64,000 nt of DNA from Scilla litardierei (GCA_030789695.1 CM061139.1:196141641-196205640), one strand, 5' to 3'. Counted from the stretch's first letter, positions 12,384 through 23,670 are shown. Program-made: numbers and translations. The notes: generated from the letters alone by a model not told the origin.

Positions 12384-12599
12384 TTCGGAATTTTGATTTT
12401 AACTGAATAATCATATGAATGTGAAAAATAGGGGGAAAATTAATTTTGATAGTAAATATGCTTATTTTTTTCGTGATTAAGGTGAACTTTTATTCAAAAG
12501 AAAGAATTAATTTGGATGTCGACCACACAATAATTTAAGAAGCCACCACTTTGCTTGATTGTCCATACTCTTTATTTTAGTATTTTATAATGGAAAAAG
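12384..12599. other. 3' flank of the DUF538 gene
   Basis: AT-rich sequence between the stop codon and the inverted-repeat element. It would contain the 3' UTR. AATAAT-like words at 12405-12410 and later could serve polyadenylation, but none is decisive. Confidence 0.4.
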
Positions 12600-12678
12600 C
12601 CAAAAATTATAAAATATTAGCAAATTCGACCAACTTTAAAACTAATTTGAAAAATCGACCAACTTTCGTCCACGTCAG
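12600..12678 (+). repeat. Left terminal inverted repeat of the Pack-MULE-like element
   Basis: Reverse complement of 13706-13785 with only a few mismatches. Confidence 0.8.
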
Positions 12679-12789
12679 CACACATGGAATGGCTGGGTGA
12701 TGATGTGGATAAGTTATGGTTTGACCGTGGTTGGCAACCGCGGCCAAATGGGGTAAGTGCATTTGGCCACGGTTGCCATCCACGGCCAA

Positions 12790-13545
12790 TCTGGCGATAT
12801 GTAAGCATAGCCTCTGCATGCACTTCTCCTCAATCGGCACTGCCTGCACAGCCTCCATAGCCTCCGACAGAGTCCTCGTGCATGTCTCCACCAAATGCAG
12901 CTCTTTCAGCAGCCCGCTCGAACCCTTCCTCTCCTTTTTCTTGCTCTCCTCCATTATCTTCTTATGCAATTCCAGCAGCGTCGCTGCCCAGGAGAAGTCC
13001 TCGGGATCGAGAAATGGGTCTACAACCCTCGATCCTGGCACGAGATCGCCGCCACCAACGTTCACATCGCGAACAACAACACCGAGCTCATCGTGTACAC
13101 TGGAACGTCAAGCCTGTTGGTTTGCAATATCTCGTTCCCACTCGGCGCGTTGAGGTTGATCCCCATCACTTGGAGCTGCTTCGATGCTAACCAGGACCTT
13201 GACACGCTCCACGATAAGGATCGAAAGTGTGCCTTCCTCACCTCCTTCGGGGTGTTCCGGCCGAAGGATCGGTTCCGATGGAAGATGATCGACCTGCCAC
13301 GGAGTCCTTCTCGTCGATCATGAGTATGGCAAGCTCGGTTAGGGCTTTCTTGGCCCGCCTGATCTGGCCCTCATCGATGGGTCGGGACTTGCCGAGGGCG
13401 GTGAGGATGATGTCGTGGTGGTGGGCCCACTGTTGGATCTGGTCGATGCCGTCGCGGATGGTGTTGCAGACGTCTATGGCCTTGACGGTGCGTTTGTAGA
13501 AGTCGCCGATGACGCAGTCGATCGGGGGTTGGGGGAGCCACTAGT
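12790..13545 (-). pseudogene. Captured DUF793 (ROH1/BYPASS1-related) gene fragment
   Basis: Read on the minus strand, this segment shows in order KAIDVCNTIRDGIDQIQQW (about 13490-13435), [18 protein letters not shown] (~13385-13330), [18 protein letters not shown], then [51 protein letters not shown] and GLLKELHLVETC. These are characteristic blocks of the plant DUF793/ROH1 family. The blocks lie in different frames, and a stop replaces a residue after LLFAM, so the copy carries frameshifts and nonsense changes. The N-terminal part of the family is missing. It lies wholly inside the inverted-repeat element, so it is a captured fragment and not a resident gene. The plus-strand frames here are antisense shadows. 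Confidence 0.8.
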
Positions 13546-13705
13546 GGCCGCGGTTGACAACCACGACCAAACGGGGCCCCCACCACCAGCTTAATTTGGC
13601 CGTGATTGGCAACCACGGCCAAAATGAAAACAATCCCCGTCATTGCCCAGTCCAACCTCAGCCAAAACGAAAACAATCCAGTCATCACCCAGTCACCCTC
13701 GGGTA

Positions 13706-13785
13706 CTGACGTGGATGAAAGTTGGTCGATTTTTCAAATTAGTTTTAAAGTTGTTCGGATTTGCTAATATTTTATAATTTGGTTA
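13706..13785 (-). repeat. Right terminal inverted repeat of the Pack-MULE-like element
   Basis: Reverse complement of 12600-12678. The shared core includes AATATTTTATAATTT at the outer end. Confidence 0.8.
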
Positions 13786-14482
13786 TTAAAAAAAATCCTA
13801 ATTTTTTGCTTGAAGAAGAGACAGTAATTGGATACTTGACTTCACCCATCAGGCTGTTCGTAATCCTAATATTTTATAATTTGGGTGGGAATTTTTTGCC
13901 TTACCCATCGGGCTGTTCGTTTCTGTGGATCTTATTTCAGGCTGCGTCAGCTGATTCTGGGCTCCAACGAGAGTTCGATGGGATCCGACAACGACGAGGC
14001 CCTTGGATTTGTGGCGGCCAGCTATGGCAATGCTTAGAGGATGAAGCTCTTCGGTGGCACGCCCTGTTCAGGGCGTGCCCTCTTGGGGTTCACCCGGCTT
14101 GGGGCGGCCCTCAGGGGGCTCCGAGTCAGGGCGGCCCTAAGTGGGCCGGTTGGGTGGTCGTCGGCCTTCGCCGGCTTCAGATCTTCACCGATCGACGTCA
14201 ACCTCTTCAGATCTGTACCGACGTCTGTCTTTTTCTCCAGATCTGGTAGATCCGAGCTTGAAATCTTCAGATTTGGACATGTTCGCTCATTCAGAAATAA
14301 GAAGCTACCTTAATATTCTACCGAAACTTTTCAAAGCTTTGATTCATCGCGGCGATTCTGCGACGATCTCGCAGTGAGCCTCCGCGAAGATCTCATTCAT
14401 AGTGGCTCTCATGCCCTTCTCTGCTTCCTTCATCGCGGCTCTAATCTCTTCCTCATCAAACATCGACGCCATGGATCGTAGA

Positions 14483-14494
14483 GCTCTGATACCA
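14483..14494 (-). other. Primer-binding site, initiator-Met tRNA type
   Basis: The minus strand reads TGGTATCAGAGC, the standard complement of the plant initiator-Met tRNA 3' end. It lies six bases from the LTR edge at 14501. Confidence 0.85.
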
Positions 14495-14500
14495 ATTTGA

Positions 14501-14834
14501 TGAGAAATCTAGGGTTTATGAGAATAAAAATAGGATTTTTATTCATTTGATAGGAAAAGATTGCAAGATAATGGGTTCTTTCGATAGGAAAAGGTAACTC
14601 TTCAAGCTTTAGATCTAAGAGATAAAACTTAATCTTACTTAGGCTAGGGTTCTACTCTCTAAACTATGGTTTTCTTCTCAAAACAAGCATTCCCTTAGTC
14701 TAACTCTCCCTCTTCATATAAAGGGCCGATTTGCCCAATATTACAAAAATAACATCTACTTCCAAAATTACAAGTTTGTCACTCGAGTCTGAAATTACAA
14801 AATTACCACTAGGTATCGCACCATATTCCCAACA
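14501..14834 (-). repeat. LTR of gag-leader-only copy 1
   Basis: On the minus strand it starts TGTTGGGAATATGG and ends TTCTCA next to the primer-binding site. That gives a 334-bp TG...CA LTR. A TATATGAAGAGGG word inside could hold the promoter. Confidence 0.75.
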
Positions 14835-15599
14835 CTAACCTAATCTAAGAAAAATAAAGAAAATAATGAAGAAAAGCAAGACTTCAATTCTGACACCGAA
14901 TGCCGACTTGACATAGAACGGAAGTGGACAAGTGTGATGGAAAATTGGGGGAAGAAAAGATTTAGGGATTTGATAATTTCAAGCATCACATCTAAATATG
15001 TGACGATCATTGACTTAGACGCCTCATACGAGGAGATTTATCAAAAAATCACTGTCACGCAACCAAGCCCACTCTCCCATTCCAATGCTCAAGATTTAAT
15101 GGCAAATAAAGTTTACACAAAAAAATTTCATTTAATCTCAAACTAAAAATAAAACAAGTATGCGGCCTTTTTAGGATAACAACTTGAACCGAACTCCTAT
15201 CATAACCGATGTGAAACTAAACAAATTGTCAAAAATATGAAAATGGCTAAAATTAAAGATGACTCAAACACCTCCTGCTAAAAGGAAACTAAAAACTCCA
15301 ATGAAAATAAAAAAACTCAAATAAACTTAAAATATAAATATAATTGACTTAAATACTAATAGGAATCTGAAGCAAAATTGGATCCACATCAATATGTGCT
15401 TGTAAATTAGGATATCAGTGTTTGGGTATGGGGTGGTAATTTGGAACCAAACTGACTTGTCAAATATTTACCCAACTTGAATTTCTTAGTATGTGTTGGG
15501 ACAAAACGGGTTCGATTGCATTCGGGTCACCAAACTAGATGTCTAACCAGGTTAGGTTTTGGGTTTGATGATTTAACACATCATCTTGAAGTTAACTCT
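14835..15599. other. AT-rich spacer, no supported gene
   Basis: A 70-residue frame at 14934-15146 has no recognisable domain or splice context. I see no repeat structure beyond A-rich runs. Confidence 0.5.
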
Positions 15600-16715
15600 A
15601 GATTATATATATATATATATAAAAGAGGGATGAGAATAATGGGTATCATACGCCATATACAAACGAGATAGGCAAGAGAAATTGGATAAGAGATATCTAA
15701 AAGACAATGGACCCTCCCCACACACACACTCACACTTTTTATTCTATGCCATCTCACATAAATCAACCAAGTACAACCAAGTACAAGCCCATGTGGGGTT
15801 GTACTTGGTTGATTATGTAAGAGATATCTATATTATAAAAGAGGGATGTTATCAAGAGAAATTGGACAAGAGATAATGGATAAGAGAAATTGGATAAGAG
15901 ATATCTATATTATAAAAGAGGGATGTTATCAAGAGAAATTGGACAAGAGAAATTGGATAAGAGATATCTATATTATAAAAGAGGGATGTTATCAAGAGAA
16001 ATTGGACAAGAGTTATTGGACAAGGAAATTGGATAAGAGATATCTATATTATAAAATATGGATGTTATCAAGAGAAATTGGACAAGAGATATTGGACAAG
16101 AGATATTGGATAAGAGATATTTATATTATAAAAGAGGGATGTTATCAAGAGAAATTGGACAAGAGATATTGGACAAGAGAAATTGGATAAGAGATATCTA
16201 TATTATAAAAGAGGGATGTTCTCAAGAGAAATTGGACAAGAGATATTGGACAAGAGAAATTGGATAAGATATATCTATATTGTAAAAGAGGGATGTTATC
16301 AAGAGAACACACGCTTAATTGTTATCACTCAATTAAGAGGACACACGCTTAATTGATATAATTTCTTTCCAATCCTATTATAATGGTAGTTTACAGTAAA
16401 CGTTGGGCGGAAACATACAGATAGCAACACAATTCCCTAAGGTTAAATTTTCTTTGATATGGTTGTATAGGAAAGATAACAAGCTACCTTTCTGAATGCC
16501 AAAAAGAATGATCTCCCATTTGAAAAAAAATGTCTTAATTGGAGGAATAAAAATGCATTTGGGAGATGATTATCATGTCACCATTTCACCCGTGCACTGA
16601 CTGTCCTCCTCGGTTTCGCACTCGGGAGACGACCTTCGCCGTGCCCTATGGGCACGGGTTATGAGAGCCTATCTCATATGGCGTATGATACACATTATTC
16701 TATATATATATATAT
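15600..16715. mobile_element. Inverted-repeat element containing a 77-bp tandem array
   Basis: AGAATAATGGGTATCATACG with following bases (15632-15673) is mirrored by the reverse complement at 16666-16700, with one 6-bp indel. Both sides run into TA dinucleotide tracts. Inside is the 77-bp array, followed by a perfect 8-bp-stem hairpin CCGTGCCC-TAT-GGGCACGG at 16639-16657. The unit start TCTATATTATAAAAGAGGG and the GC hairpin near the right end recall Helitron termini, but no clear CTRR end follows. I call it a non-autonomous element of uncertain class. Confidence 0.5.
15815..16312 (+). repeat. Tandem array, ~77-bp unit, seven copies
   Basis: The word GAGGGATGTT (one copy TATGGATGTT) recurs at 15841, 15918, 15981, 16057, 16134, 16211 and 16289, giving spacings of 77, 63, 76, 77, 77 and 78. 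Each unit holds ATTGGACAAGAGA and ATTGGATAAGAGATATCTA. Because units keep a reading frame in part, an apparent 114-codon repetitive frame appears. It is a by-product of the array. Confidence 0.9.
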
Positions 16716-16716
16716 G

Positions 16717-17094
16717 AGGAGGGATCAAATAACCCAAAAATAACCCCAAAAAACCCTAACAAAAAGTCTATGGCCCCTTATTTTTTCGGAAGATCCGAAC
16801 CGTTCATCTTGATCTCCACCCTCTAAAAGCCCGACCCACCAATTTTCAGCTCGATCCCGTATGTTTTGCTCATTCATACATCCGATCCAATTTTAACGGT
16901 TTCGCATGAACAGAACTTTTGCGAAGGGTTGATGAACGGGCAAAACACATGGGATCGGGCAGAAAATTGGTGAATCAGGGTTTTAGAGGGTGAAGATCAA
17001 TATGAACGGTTCGGATCTTACGAGAAAATATGGAGGCATAGACTTTTTGCTAGGGGTTTTTGGGGTTATTTTTTGGGGTTATTTGATCCCTCCT
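16717..17094. mobile_element. Foldback MITE, ~378 bp
   Basis: The element is one large palindrome. AGGAGGGATCAAATAACCC at the left is mirrored by GGGGTTATTTGATCCCTCCT at the right, and inversion continues to the centre near 16905 (ATGGAGGCATAGAC mirrors GTCTATGGCCCC; GAACGGTTCGGATCTT mirrors AAGATCCGAACCGTTC up to small changes). ATG flanks both ends (16714-16716, 17095-17097), a possible 3-bp target duplication. It has no coding capacity. Confidence 0.85.
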
Positions 17095-17119
17095 ATGTAT
17101 ATATGAGAATCATATGTAT

Positions 17120-17256
17120 CAGGTGGCACCTGATCTAATAGATAAGGTGCAAGACACAAAAAGGAGTGCCACATTGAAAGTACAAGCCTCACATGAGCTT
17201 GTACTTTCCAACTTTATATGTCTTGGCACTTGATCTATTAGATCATGTGTCACCTT
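17120..17256. mobile_element. Small foldback element, ~137 bp
   Basis: AGGTGGCACCTGATCTAATAGAT at the left pairs with ATCTATTAGATCATGTGTCACCT at the right. The centre is a tight hairpin, GAAAGTACAAGC against GCTTGTACTTTC. AT repeats flank it on both sides. Confidence 0.75.
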
Positions 17257-18339
17257 TTCTATATTATTATATATATATATGTATATATATATCTGTAGTA
17301 AAACAAAAGAGCAAATATCATAGTGGTTGGTGACTACACGCTGTAACTAAATGGCAAGGGTTTAAATATCAGATATCGGTATCGTATCGGATGACCAATT
17401 TTCATATTAGATATCAGATATCAGGGGATATATTAGGGATACACGTTAATATCGGGTTGCTCATATCGGAACTTGGGTTATTTTTTTTGGGTGAGTTGAG
17501 GAAAAACAGAGTTAAAATGAAGAGAGATAGAAAAGGATGAAGAGAGTTAATGAGACATGATGAAGTCTGAAGAGAGTTTAAAAATACATATCTTTTCCTC
17601 CCACATCATCCCACTGCCCACATATTCGTCCCATCTCAATTGATATTTGATGGGGGCACACGCCTTAAATGAGGGCAATGCAGGTAAAGTTTTTATAGTA
17701 AAAAAATTTCCAACATTTTTGTGGGGGCCAGTGCCCCCACACTAATAGACGTAGGTCCGTCCATGACCATCGTTCATGACATAATCATAAAATTTACACT
17801 TTGTTTTGTTGGATCATGTCTTTTCTCCATGATCTCAAAAATTTATTCACGTGGTAACAGATGATGCATTGCTAAACACTTTCAAAGACATTTTCGATAT
17901 ATACTATCTAAGAACACAAACATTAAAAAATTTATTAAATTAAGATACAAAATTTTAAAAAAATTAAAACATATGATATGTCATGACTAATGATTGTTAA
18001 AAATTAAAGGATTTACATGGTACATATCATATATTCAGGAATCATGTCTATGTATAGCCCAACGGTAATATCATCACGTCAATCTATATAGTCAAACAAG
18101 AATATGGCCTATGTGGTAGCTGGTAATGGACAATATCCATATTCTCTATGTCAATCCAAAACTGATATATTATCTAATAATCCAATAATCCAACTATTCA
18201 AGTGAATAAATTCAACCAATCCAAGTGTTATATCTTTACTTAATCATATATTCATAGCATGGCCCAAGATTTGACTATAAAGATTATTGGAATCAATATA
18301 ATCATTTATGTACGCATAAGTATATTCCATAATTTTCTT
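17257..18339. other. AT-rich spacer with TA microsatellites
   Basis: It has a TA repeat at about 17267-17290 and a cluster of ATATC/GATATC palindromes at 17370-17440. No reading frame has recognisable content. Confidence 0.5.
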
Positions 18340-18548
18340 AGGACAATGTCATCATTGAAATAATATTTCTCAAGTCTTAACTCAAACAATATTTTCTCAG
18401 AACAATGCCATCATTGAAATGATATTTCTCAACCCAACAATATTTTCTTATAACATTAAGAACAAATTCATCATTGAAATGATATTTCTCAACCCATCAA
18501 TATTTTCTCAAAACAAAGTCTTCATCGAAATAATATTTCTACACCCAA
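18340..18548. repeat. Degenerate tandem repeat, four ~60-bp units
   Basis: Four successive units carry TCATTGAAATGATATTTCTCA or a close variant followed by an AACAATATTTTCT-type word. Units begin near 18350, 18410, 18470 and 18524, with small indels between them. Confidence 0.7.
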
Positions 18549-21500
18549 CAAACCAGAACAATGTTACTCATCATCGAAAGTTTGAAACCGAGGCCCAGAG
18601 CATAACCAAAGGCCCCAGTGAGAGCACAACTCCACAAGGCAGTGCACAAGACAGTCACAGAGCACATGAGCATCGAACGTTCTAAACAGAGGTCTAGAGC
18701 ACAGTAACTTGTGGCCCCAGTGAGATGACAAATCCACAAGATAGAGATCAAGAGTCCACGATAGAGCCACAGAGAGCCGGGAGAGGAGGAGAAGGAGAAG
18801 AAGCCATATAGAAGAAAAAGAAAAAGAAAAAGAAGGAAGAAGGAAGAAGAAGCTATCACAGAGAAAGAAGGAAGAAAAGGTAGCATCAGTTGAATGATTC
18901 GGAGGAGAATGAAGAGGGGGAGGTGAAGAAGAAACTATGAAGAAAGAAGAAAAAGAAGAAATCACGAAGAATATTATAAAATATATGAAAAAAGAATTTA
19001 GAACAAATATAAAAACTTACATTTTCCCTTGAATTATCTCCAATTTCTGTCGATTTTTTTTAAAGAATCGAAACCCTAAATCTTAATTTCACCGTAGAAT
19101 GCAAGCTTTTTCGTCAGTTCAATGAGAGGCAGAGGGGTGAGGGCGAGTGATGATCTGTAAAATGATATAAAGAAACGGGGTTGGATCGATTTGATCTAAA
19201 CTCATTAAAAAAATTAAAAACCCCGAAAGGAACACTATTGGCCGATATCGGCCGATTTCGGCTCGATATATATTGGGCCGATATATCACCCGTACAATTG
19301 ATAAATTGATATATCGGATTTTTTTTTGAAAAACCAACAAATATATCGGGGTCCGATACAGATATATCAATCGTATTAGTCGATATTTAAAGTGGGGGTT
19401 CAATTCTTACGTTTATATTGAGTTTATTATTTGAATCTGATACCGATATATCGGCCGTATTAGTCGATAATTAAGTCACTACTAAGTGGTAGGGATTCAA
19501 TTCCTATGTTTTTATTGAATTTATTTGACTAAATTTCTCCAAATTGTCATAAACCTGCATCGATTATCCTTAAAATACCATGAACTTTCCAAATTTTTCT
19601 AAACCCTTGTAAATTTTCTACAAAATTCACTTTAAAGTACTTTCTAGTAGTGTGTAGTTAAATATTTTGTGATTTTTTTCGCAAAAGTACCATTTATTTA
19701 AAAAATTGAAAGTTAAGTTTAACATGTGCATTGAACGTGCTATTTTTTTTTTAATTTTTTTAAAGGAACCACATGTCAGCGTTAGGAAATTGTTTTCTCT
19801 TTTTTATTTTTATACAATTCAGCTTCATATATTTCAAGGGCAAATGTCATTTTTAATGTCGTTAATGCTATTTGGTGGTTTGCAAAAAAATGGAAAGTTA
19901 AAATGGGTTTAAAGGAATTTATAAATTCATGGTAGTTTAGCAATAATTTAGGAAAGTTTTGATAGTTACGGAAATTTTAGACTTAATGTTTCAAGCATAG
20001 ATTTCTATTTTTAAAAACTAAAAAATATTTAATGCTAAAATTTAAGAATTAAAATTTCTATTATGAATTAGTTAGCACCTATGAATTCTTGTCAGAAGAG
20101 CATGTAATTTGTAGATCCTACCTGATTGCAATAAACGGGTCGAGTATCGGTAACATCGGTTATCTTCTTTGTCACATCCGGTTTGGTCTCCCTAGCCCAA
20201 ATCTTGTTAAGTTAGGTTCAGGTCAGGGTTTATTCAAGTCGGCTCAAATCTGACCTTACCTGAACCTAACCTAAACTAATGGCCATCTTTGTATTTGGGT
20301 ATTATAGAAGGTTTGCTTGGATCGGAAAATCGACATTACTTCAAATCAAAGATAGCTTATTGAGAAAAATGTCAATATATCATAAATGTTTAATGTTATC
20401 TTGTACCATCAAAATTTTAGGAGGTAGAAATCAGTGTATTAAAAAAGCCCCGCCTTGAGGGCCCTAACTTTTGCCTAGTCTTAGGCCCTCTCTTGGCTGT
20501 CTGCATATGGCTTAGGTTCCATTCTAGGTTGAGCTGTTGCCTAATAGAGCCCGGGCAGGCTAGGCAGTCAATCGCGTAGCCCACCCAAGTGGTGTAGGCA
20601 TCACCCGTAAGCAGTCTAAGTCTTTACCTACTTTTAACATTTTATAGAAAAGAATTTGGATATCAAAATATTAAATGTAATATTCATTTTATACCTTTAT
20701 TCTCTTGATTTTATTTTTAGAATTTTAATATATATTTTTCTTAAAATTTGAATAGTCATATAAGTTTATGTTCATAAAAAAATACCTTGGCAATGCCTAA
20801 GCAAGTATTTCTTGTTTAACTTAATTATTTATAGTTGAAAATTTGAAACTTAAAATAATAAATGTGATATTTATTATATACTTTTATTGCTCTTGAATTT
20901 ATTTTTCGAATTTTAACATTTTCATTTTTAATGTCACATATGTTTAGTTTTACGAAGGAAATATGCATAGGTCATGTTTAGACATTGCCTAGGCCCTGGG
21001 CCCTGGCTTGGCATCTCACCTTCGACTCTGTTGTTAAAAACATTGGTAGAAACTAATCATATGCTATTGGTTTGGTTCCAAGCTAAAATTGTCTTGTGAT
21101 TGTCTGAGAAATATGGGCACGTTAACTCGTATTCTAACTCCGAAGATTAGAAAAGTAAGAAACTATATTGAATGTCTTTAATATGAACTGAACAACCTAG
21201 AACTGGAAATGTTATAAGTTGGCGAAGTGTTTATGAGATAGTCTATGATGTCTATCAATAATTACAGTTGGTAGTTGGTAGCTTGTAACTTTTATACTGC
21301 ATGCGGCTATTAGATGGCCATTAGGAGCTAGGAACATTTTCCAGGATGGTTTAGAATAAAGATGGGAAAATCTTAGTTATTGCAGTTGGCTTTGATCAAT
21401 GGAAAGTTTTCTTGTGAATTTTGGGACAAGATTGGAGAAGTTCTGCTTTAATGATGGCACTTTAATGTTCTTGGGATTCACGATATATTTTTTCGCAAAT

Positions 21501-22359
21501 CAAGTGCTTTAATGCCAAGCATGGATCGGGGTTTCGGTCAAAACCTGTCGGTTTTGGTAGCTTTGGATCGGTCTCAAAAGGGGCTGATCCAAAACCGCAT
21601 TGATTTCTCAGTTTCAATCAGTTTTGCTCAAAACTGGCCCAGTTTTGGAAACTAGGCAATTTTGGCCGAAATCATACTTGAAGAAGGAAAATAAGAAACA
21701 AAAAGGGGAGAGGAACATGGAAAACAAGAAGAATTACTTGCCCTCAATATAAATGGAAGAGGAAAGGAGAGGAAGTAGCAACAACAACATGAACATCAGT
21801 AGCAACAACACCACCACCATCATCATCAAAAGAAAAAGGAGAATTAGAAGAAGAAGAATCTCTTCTCATTGATCTCCTCATATGATTTCGTTTTTGGTGA
21901 AGCCACTTCATCTTCAAGATGCCACCATCGTCTTCGGGTTGTTTCGACAGAGAAAAATGGATCGAGAGAGTATGTGGGGGTATGTGTGGGAATATAATTA
22001 TATCCTCATTGTTAGACTTGTGGGCTTGTGGCCCAAACAAAAAAAATCGAAGTAGAGAAACATACAAGTCCAATTAAAAATATTTATTAAAATTCTAAAA
22101 ATTATATTCTAAAAATGTATTGTAATAAAAATATATACATAAAACTACAGATAAATCCGAATCCAAAACTTCAAAACGAAACCTTTGAAATGGGCAAAAC
22201 TGTTCGAAACTAAATTTTTTTCCAATAGTTATGATCGAACCCGAAACTGAGTTTTCAAACCTTGATGCTAAGCCTTGAAGTGAAATTGTCTTACACGACT
22301 TCTCTGGGTTGTATCTTTTTTAGTGATAAAAATCTTGCAGAAAGTTTAGTCCATGACCT
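18549..22359. other. Long AT-rich region without a supported gene
   Basis: Visible structures: a purine-rich tract at 18779-18965; a cluster of GATATATCGG/CCGATATATC words at 19220-19480 that includes two similar ~70-bp copies of an ATTAGTCGATA...TTCAATTC block (19375-19440, 19460-19525); an imperfect ~195-bp tandem duplication at about 20640-20950; and ACTGGCCCAGTTTTGG-type inverted words at 21530-21660. Minus-strand frames at 18564-18965 and 21744-22073 are low-complexity translations, not genes. Confidence 0.5.
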
Positions 22360-22466
22360 TGATATGATAAAAATAGGATTATAGGGGTTTTATAGGGTTT
22401 GGATGGATAAAGATGTGATTTTTGGTGGAAAGCTGCGGTTTTAGAGGAAAGATGTGAGTTCTATCA
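22360..22466 (-). repeat. Shortened 3' LTR of copy 2
   Basis: It aligns with about 23700-23815 of the other LTR (shared GGGTTTGGATGGATAAAGATG-type text and TTTTAGAGGAAAGATGTGAGTT) and ends with the same CTATCA terminus. About 370 bp of LTR interior is missing. Confidence 0.7.
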
Positions 22467-22859
22467 TTACTCCGTCCCCGAGAAACAACTTTGTCCTCAA
22501 GGTGGTGCATGAAGTGCGTGGGCCATGCGCCCCAAGTGAGTTGCATGCCTCCTCCTGAATCAAAAGGATAGGATTGGGCTCATCCGCCTTCAACGACGTT
22601 CGGAAGAAAGCCATAATAGCCGTCAAGCACATCTGAAGGTTCTCCATGCATAAAACAGAACGCTGACGCTCTAGAGGTCGTCTAACTGAAAACCAAAAAC
22701 CTTGGGGCCTTGTAAAAGTATTAACGTGCCATGGCGGGCCCCGAGGAACGTCGTCAGACCATGTCGAGCCCCGAAAAGGATCATCGGGCCATGACCGGCA
22801 CATCATAACTACGAACGGGTCCTAACGGGTATGTAGGTCGGGCGAGCAAGCCACCACGA

Positions 22860-23320
22860 CGGGCCTGCAGGAAAACTGCATGCTGCTAGGGGGCATGCAG
22901 GATTCCTGCAAGCTGCTGGCTGGCCTGTAGGAGGCCTGAAGACACCTGTGGGGCCTGCAGGAAAATTGCAGGCAATTTGGGGGGCTTGCAGGATTCCTGT
23001 CGGTTGTCGGTTGGCCTGCAGGAAAACTGCAGGCAGTTTGGTGGTCTGCAGGTTTCTTGCAGGCCAGCTTGGGAGCCTGCAGGTTTCCTGTAAACTGCAG
23101 GTTTCCTGTAAACTGCAGGTTTGCAGTCTGCTGGATGTCCTGGAGGTTTCCTGCATGATTTTGTGGGGGCATGCAGGTTTCTTGCAGGCTGCCATTGTGC
23201 TTGCAGGAAACTGCAGGCCACCTGAAGGTTTCTTGCAGGCGGCCTACAGGCCTGCTGTCCTGTAGGTTTCCCGTAGGATTCCGTGGGGCCTGCAGGTTTC
23301 TTGCATGCAGCCTGGAAACT
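22860..23320. repeat. Degenerate CTGCAG-rich tandem array
   Basis: Units built on GGCCTGCAGGAAAACTGCAGG and CCTGCAGGTTTCCTG recur every ~20-60 bases with drifting spacers. One 18-bp unit, GTTTCCTGTAAACTGCAG, is perfectly doubled at 23090-23126. All frames stay partly open, producing Gln/Cys/Pro-rich translations on both strands. I regard these as repeat artefacts. The array occupies the place where copy 3 has its AGATCTGGATCTGAA array. Confidence 0.85.
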
Positions 23321-23670
23321 TGCAAAAGGCCGACATGGTTAGCGTCCCCCTCGTTAACTCCGTCGCATCTTCGGAGTCACGACCTGCATCAAATTTGTCG
23401 CCGCCATTCAGATCTGAAATCAGATCATCTTTTCGAGGGACATCCTTCTCAAAGAAAGTGATTTTGCCCTTTTCGCTTTCCAAAGTTGCCACCTTTTGCC
23501 TTTGATTAAGGCATTCGACCCTGTCGTCTTGCTTATCCGCCGTGATTTTATCAATTTATTGTGATATTTACGCTAGGTTTTGTATGATGTTATCAAACGT
23601 TTACTTTGTCGTTCCATCCGTGCCTGCTGTGAATCATCATAAGTTTCCGCCATCAGGATCCACGCTCTAC

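Larger units (their letters stand above)
12600..13785. mobile_element. Pack-MULE-like element with ~80-bp inverted termini
   Basis: The first ~79 bases (12600-12678) and last ~80 bases (13706-13785) are nearly perfect reverse complements, sharing AAAATATTAGCAAATTCGAC and AATCGACCAACTTTC-type words and ending inside at CACGTCA/TGACGTGG. Subterminal regions carry further palindromic words around TTGGCCGTGGTTGGCAACC on both sides. The interior is a GC-rich fragment of a host gene. Long inverted termini around captured exons are the hallmark of Pack-MULEs. I found no matching 9-bp target duplication, so the superfamily remains inferred. Confidence 0.7.
13935..14834 (-). mobile_element. Minus-strand fragment of a gag-leader-only gypsy element (copy 1)
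   Basis: Reading the minus strand from 14834: an LTR, an initiator-Met primer-binding site, and a short leader opening MASMFDEEEIRAAMKEAE that stops after ~43 codons. Then come a few AGATCTGAAGA-type units, a GC-rich block with GGGCGTGCC inverted words, and a segment resembling the acidic WEPDE-type region of the copies at 40.2 and 61.7 kb. The body fades at about 13935, and no second LTR was found, so the 3' half is deleted. Confidence 0.7.

Noticed and set aside
12895..13323. 142-codon plus-strand frame
   Set aside because: It is antisense to the DUF793 fragment, whose conserved blocks are clear on the minus strand.
13761..14249. Possible second exon of the DUF538 gene (acceptor-like TTATTTCAG before GCTGCGTCAGC)
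   Set aside because: The segment matches, on the minus strand, the acidic region of the gag-leader-only gypsy copies, and the junction protein has no DUF538 character.
15846..16267. Repetitive frame suggesting a repeat protein
   Set aside because: The frame follows the 77-bp array. The 63- and 76-78-bp spacings shift frame between units, so no protein-level conservation is evident.
18539..18965. Leu/Ser/Phe-rich minus-strand frames that look membrane-like
   Set aside because: They translate a purine-rich GAA/GGA tract in antisense. The hydrophobicity is compositional.
22809..23325. Gln/Cys/Pro-rich frame of 167 codons as a secreted peptide gene
   Set aside because: It is a by-product of the CTGCAG array, with similar frames on the other strand, inside a retroelement.
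22946..23325. CRISPR-like array
   Set aside because: Repeats are degenerate, spacing is irregular, and the context is a plant retroelement.
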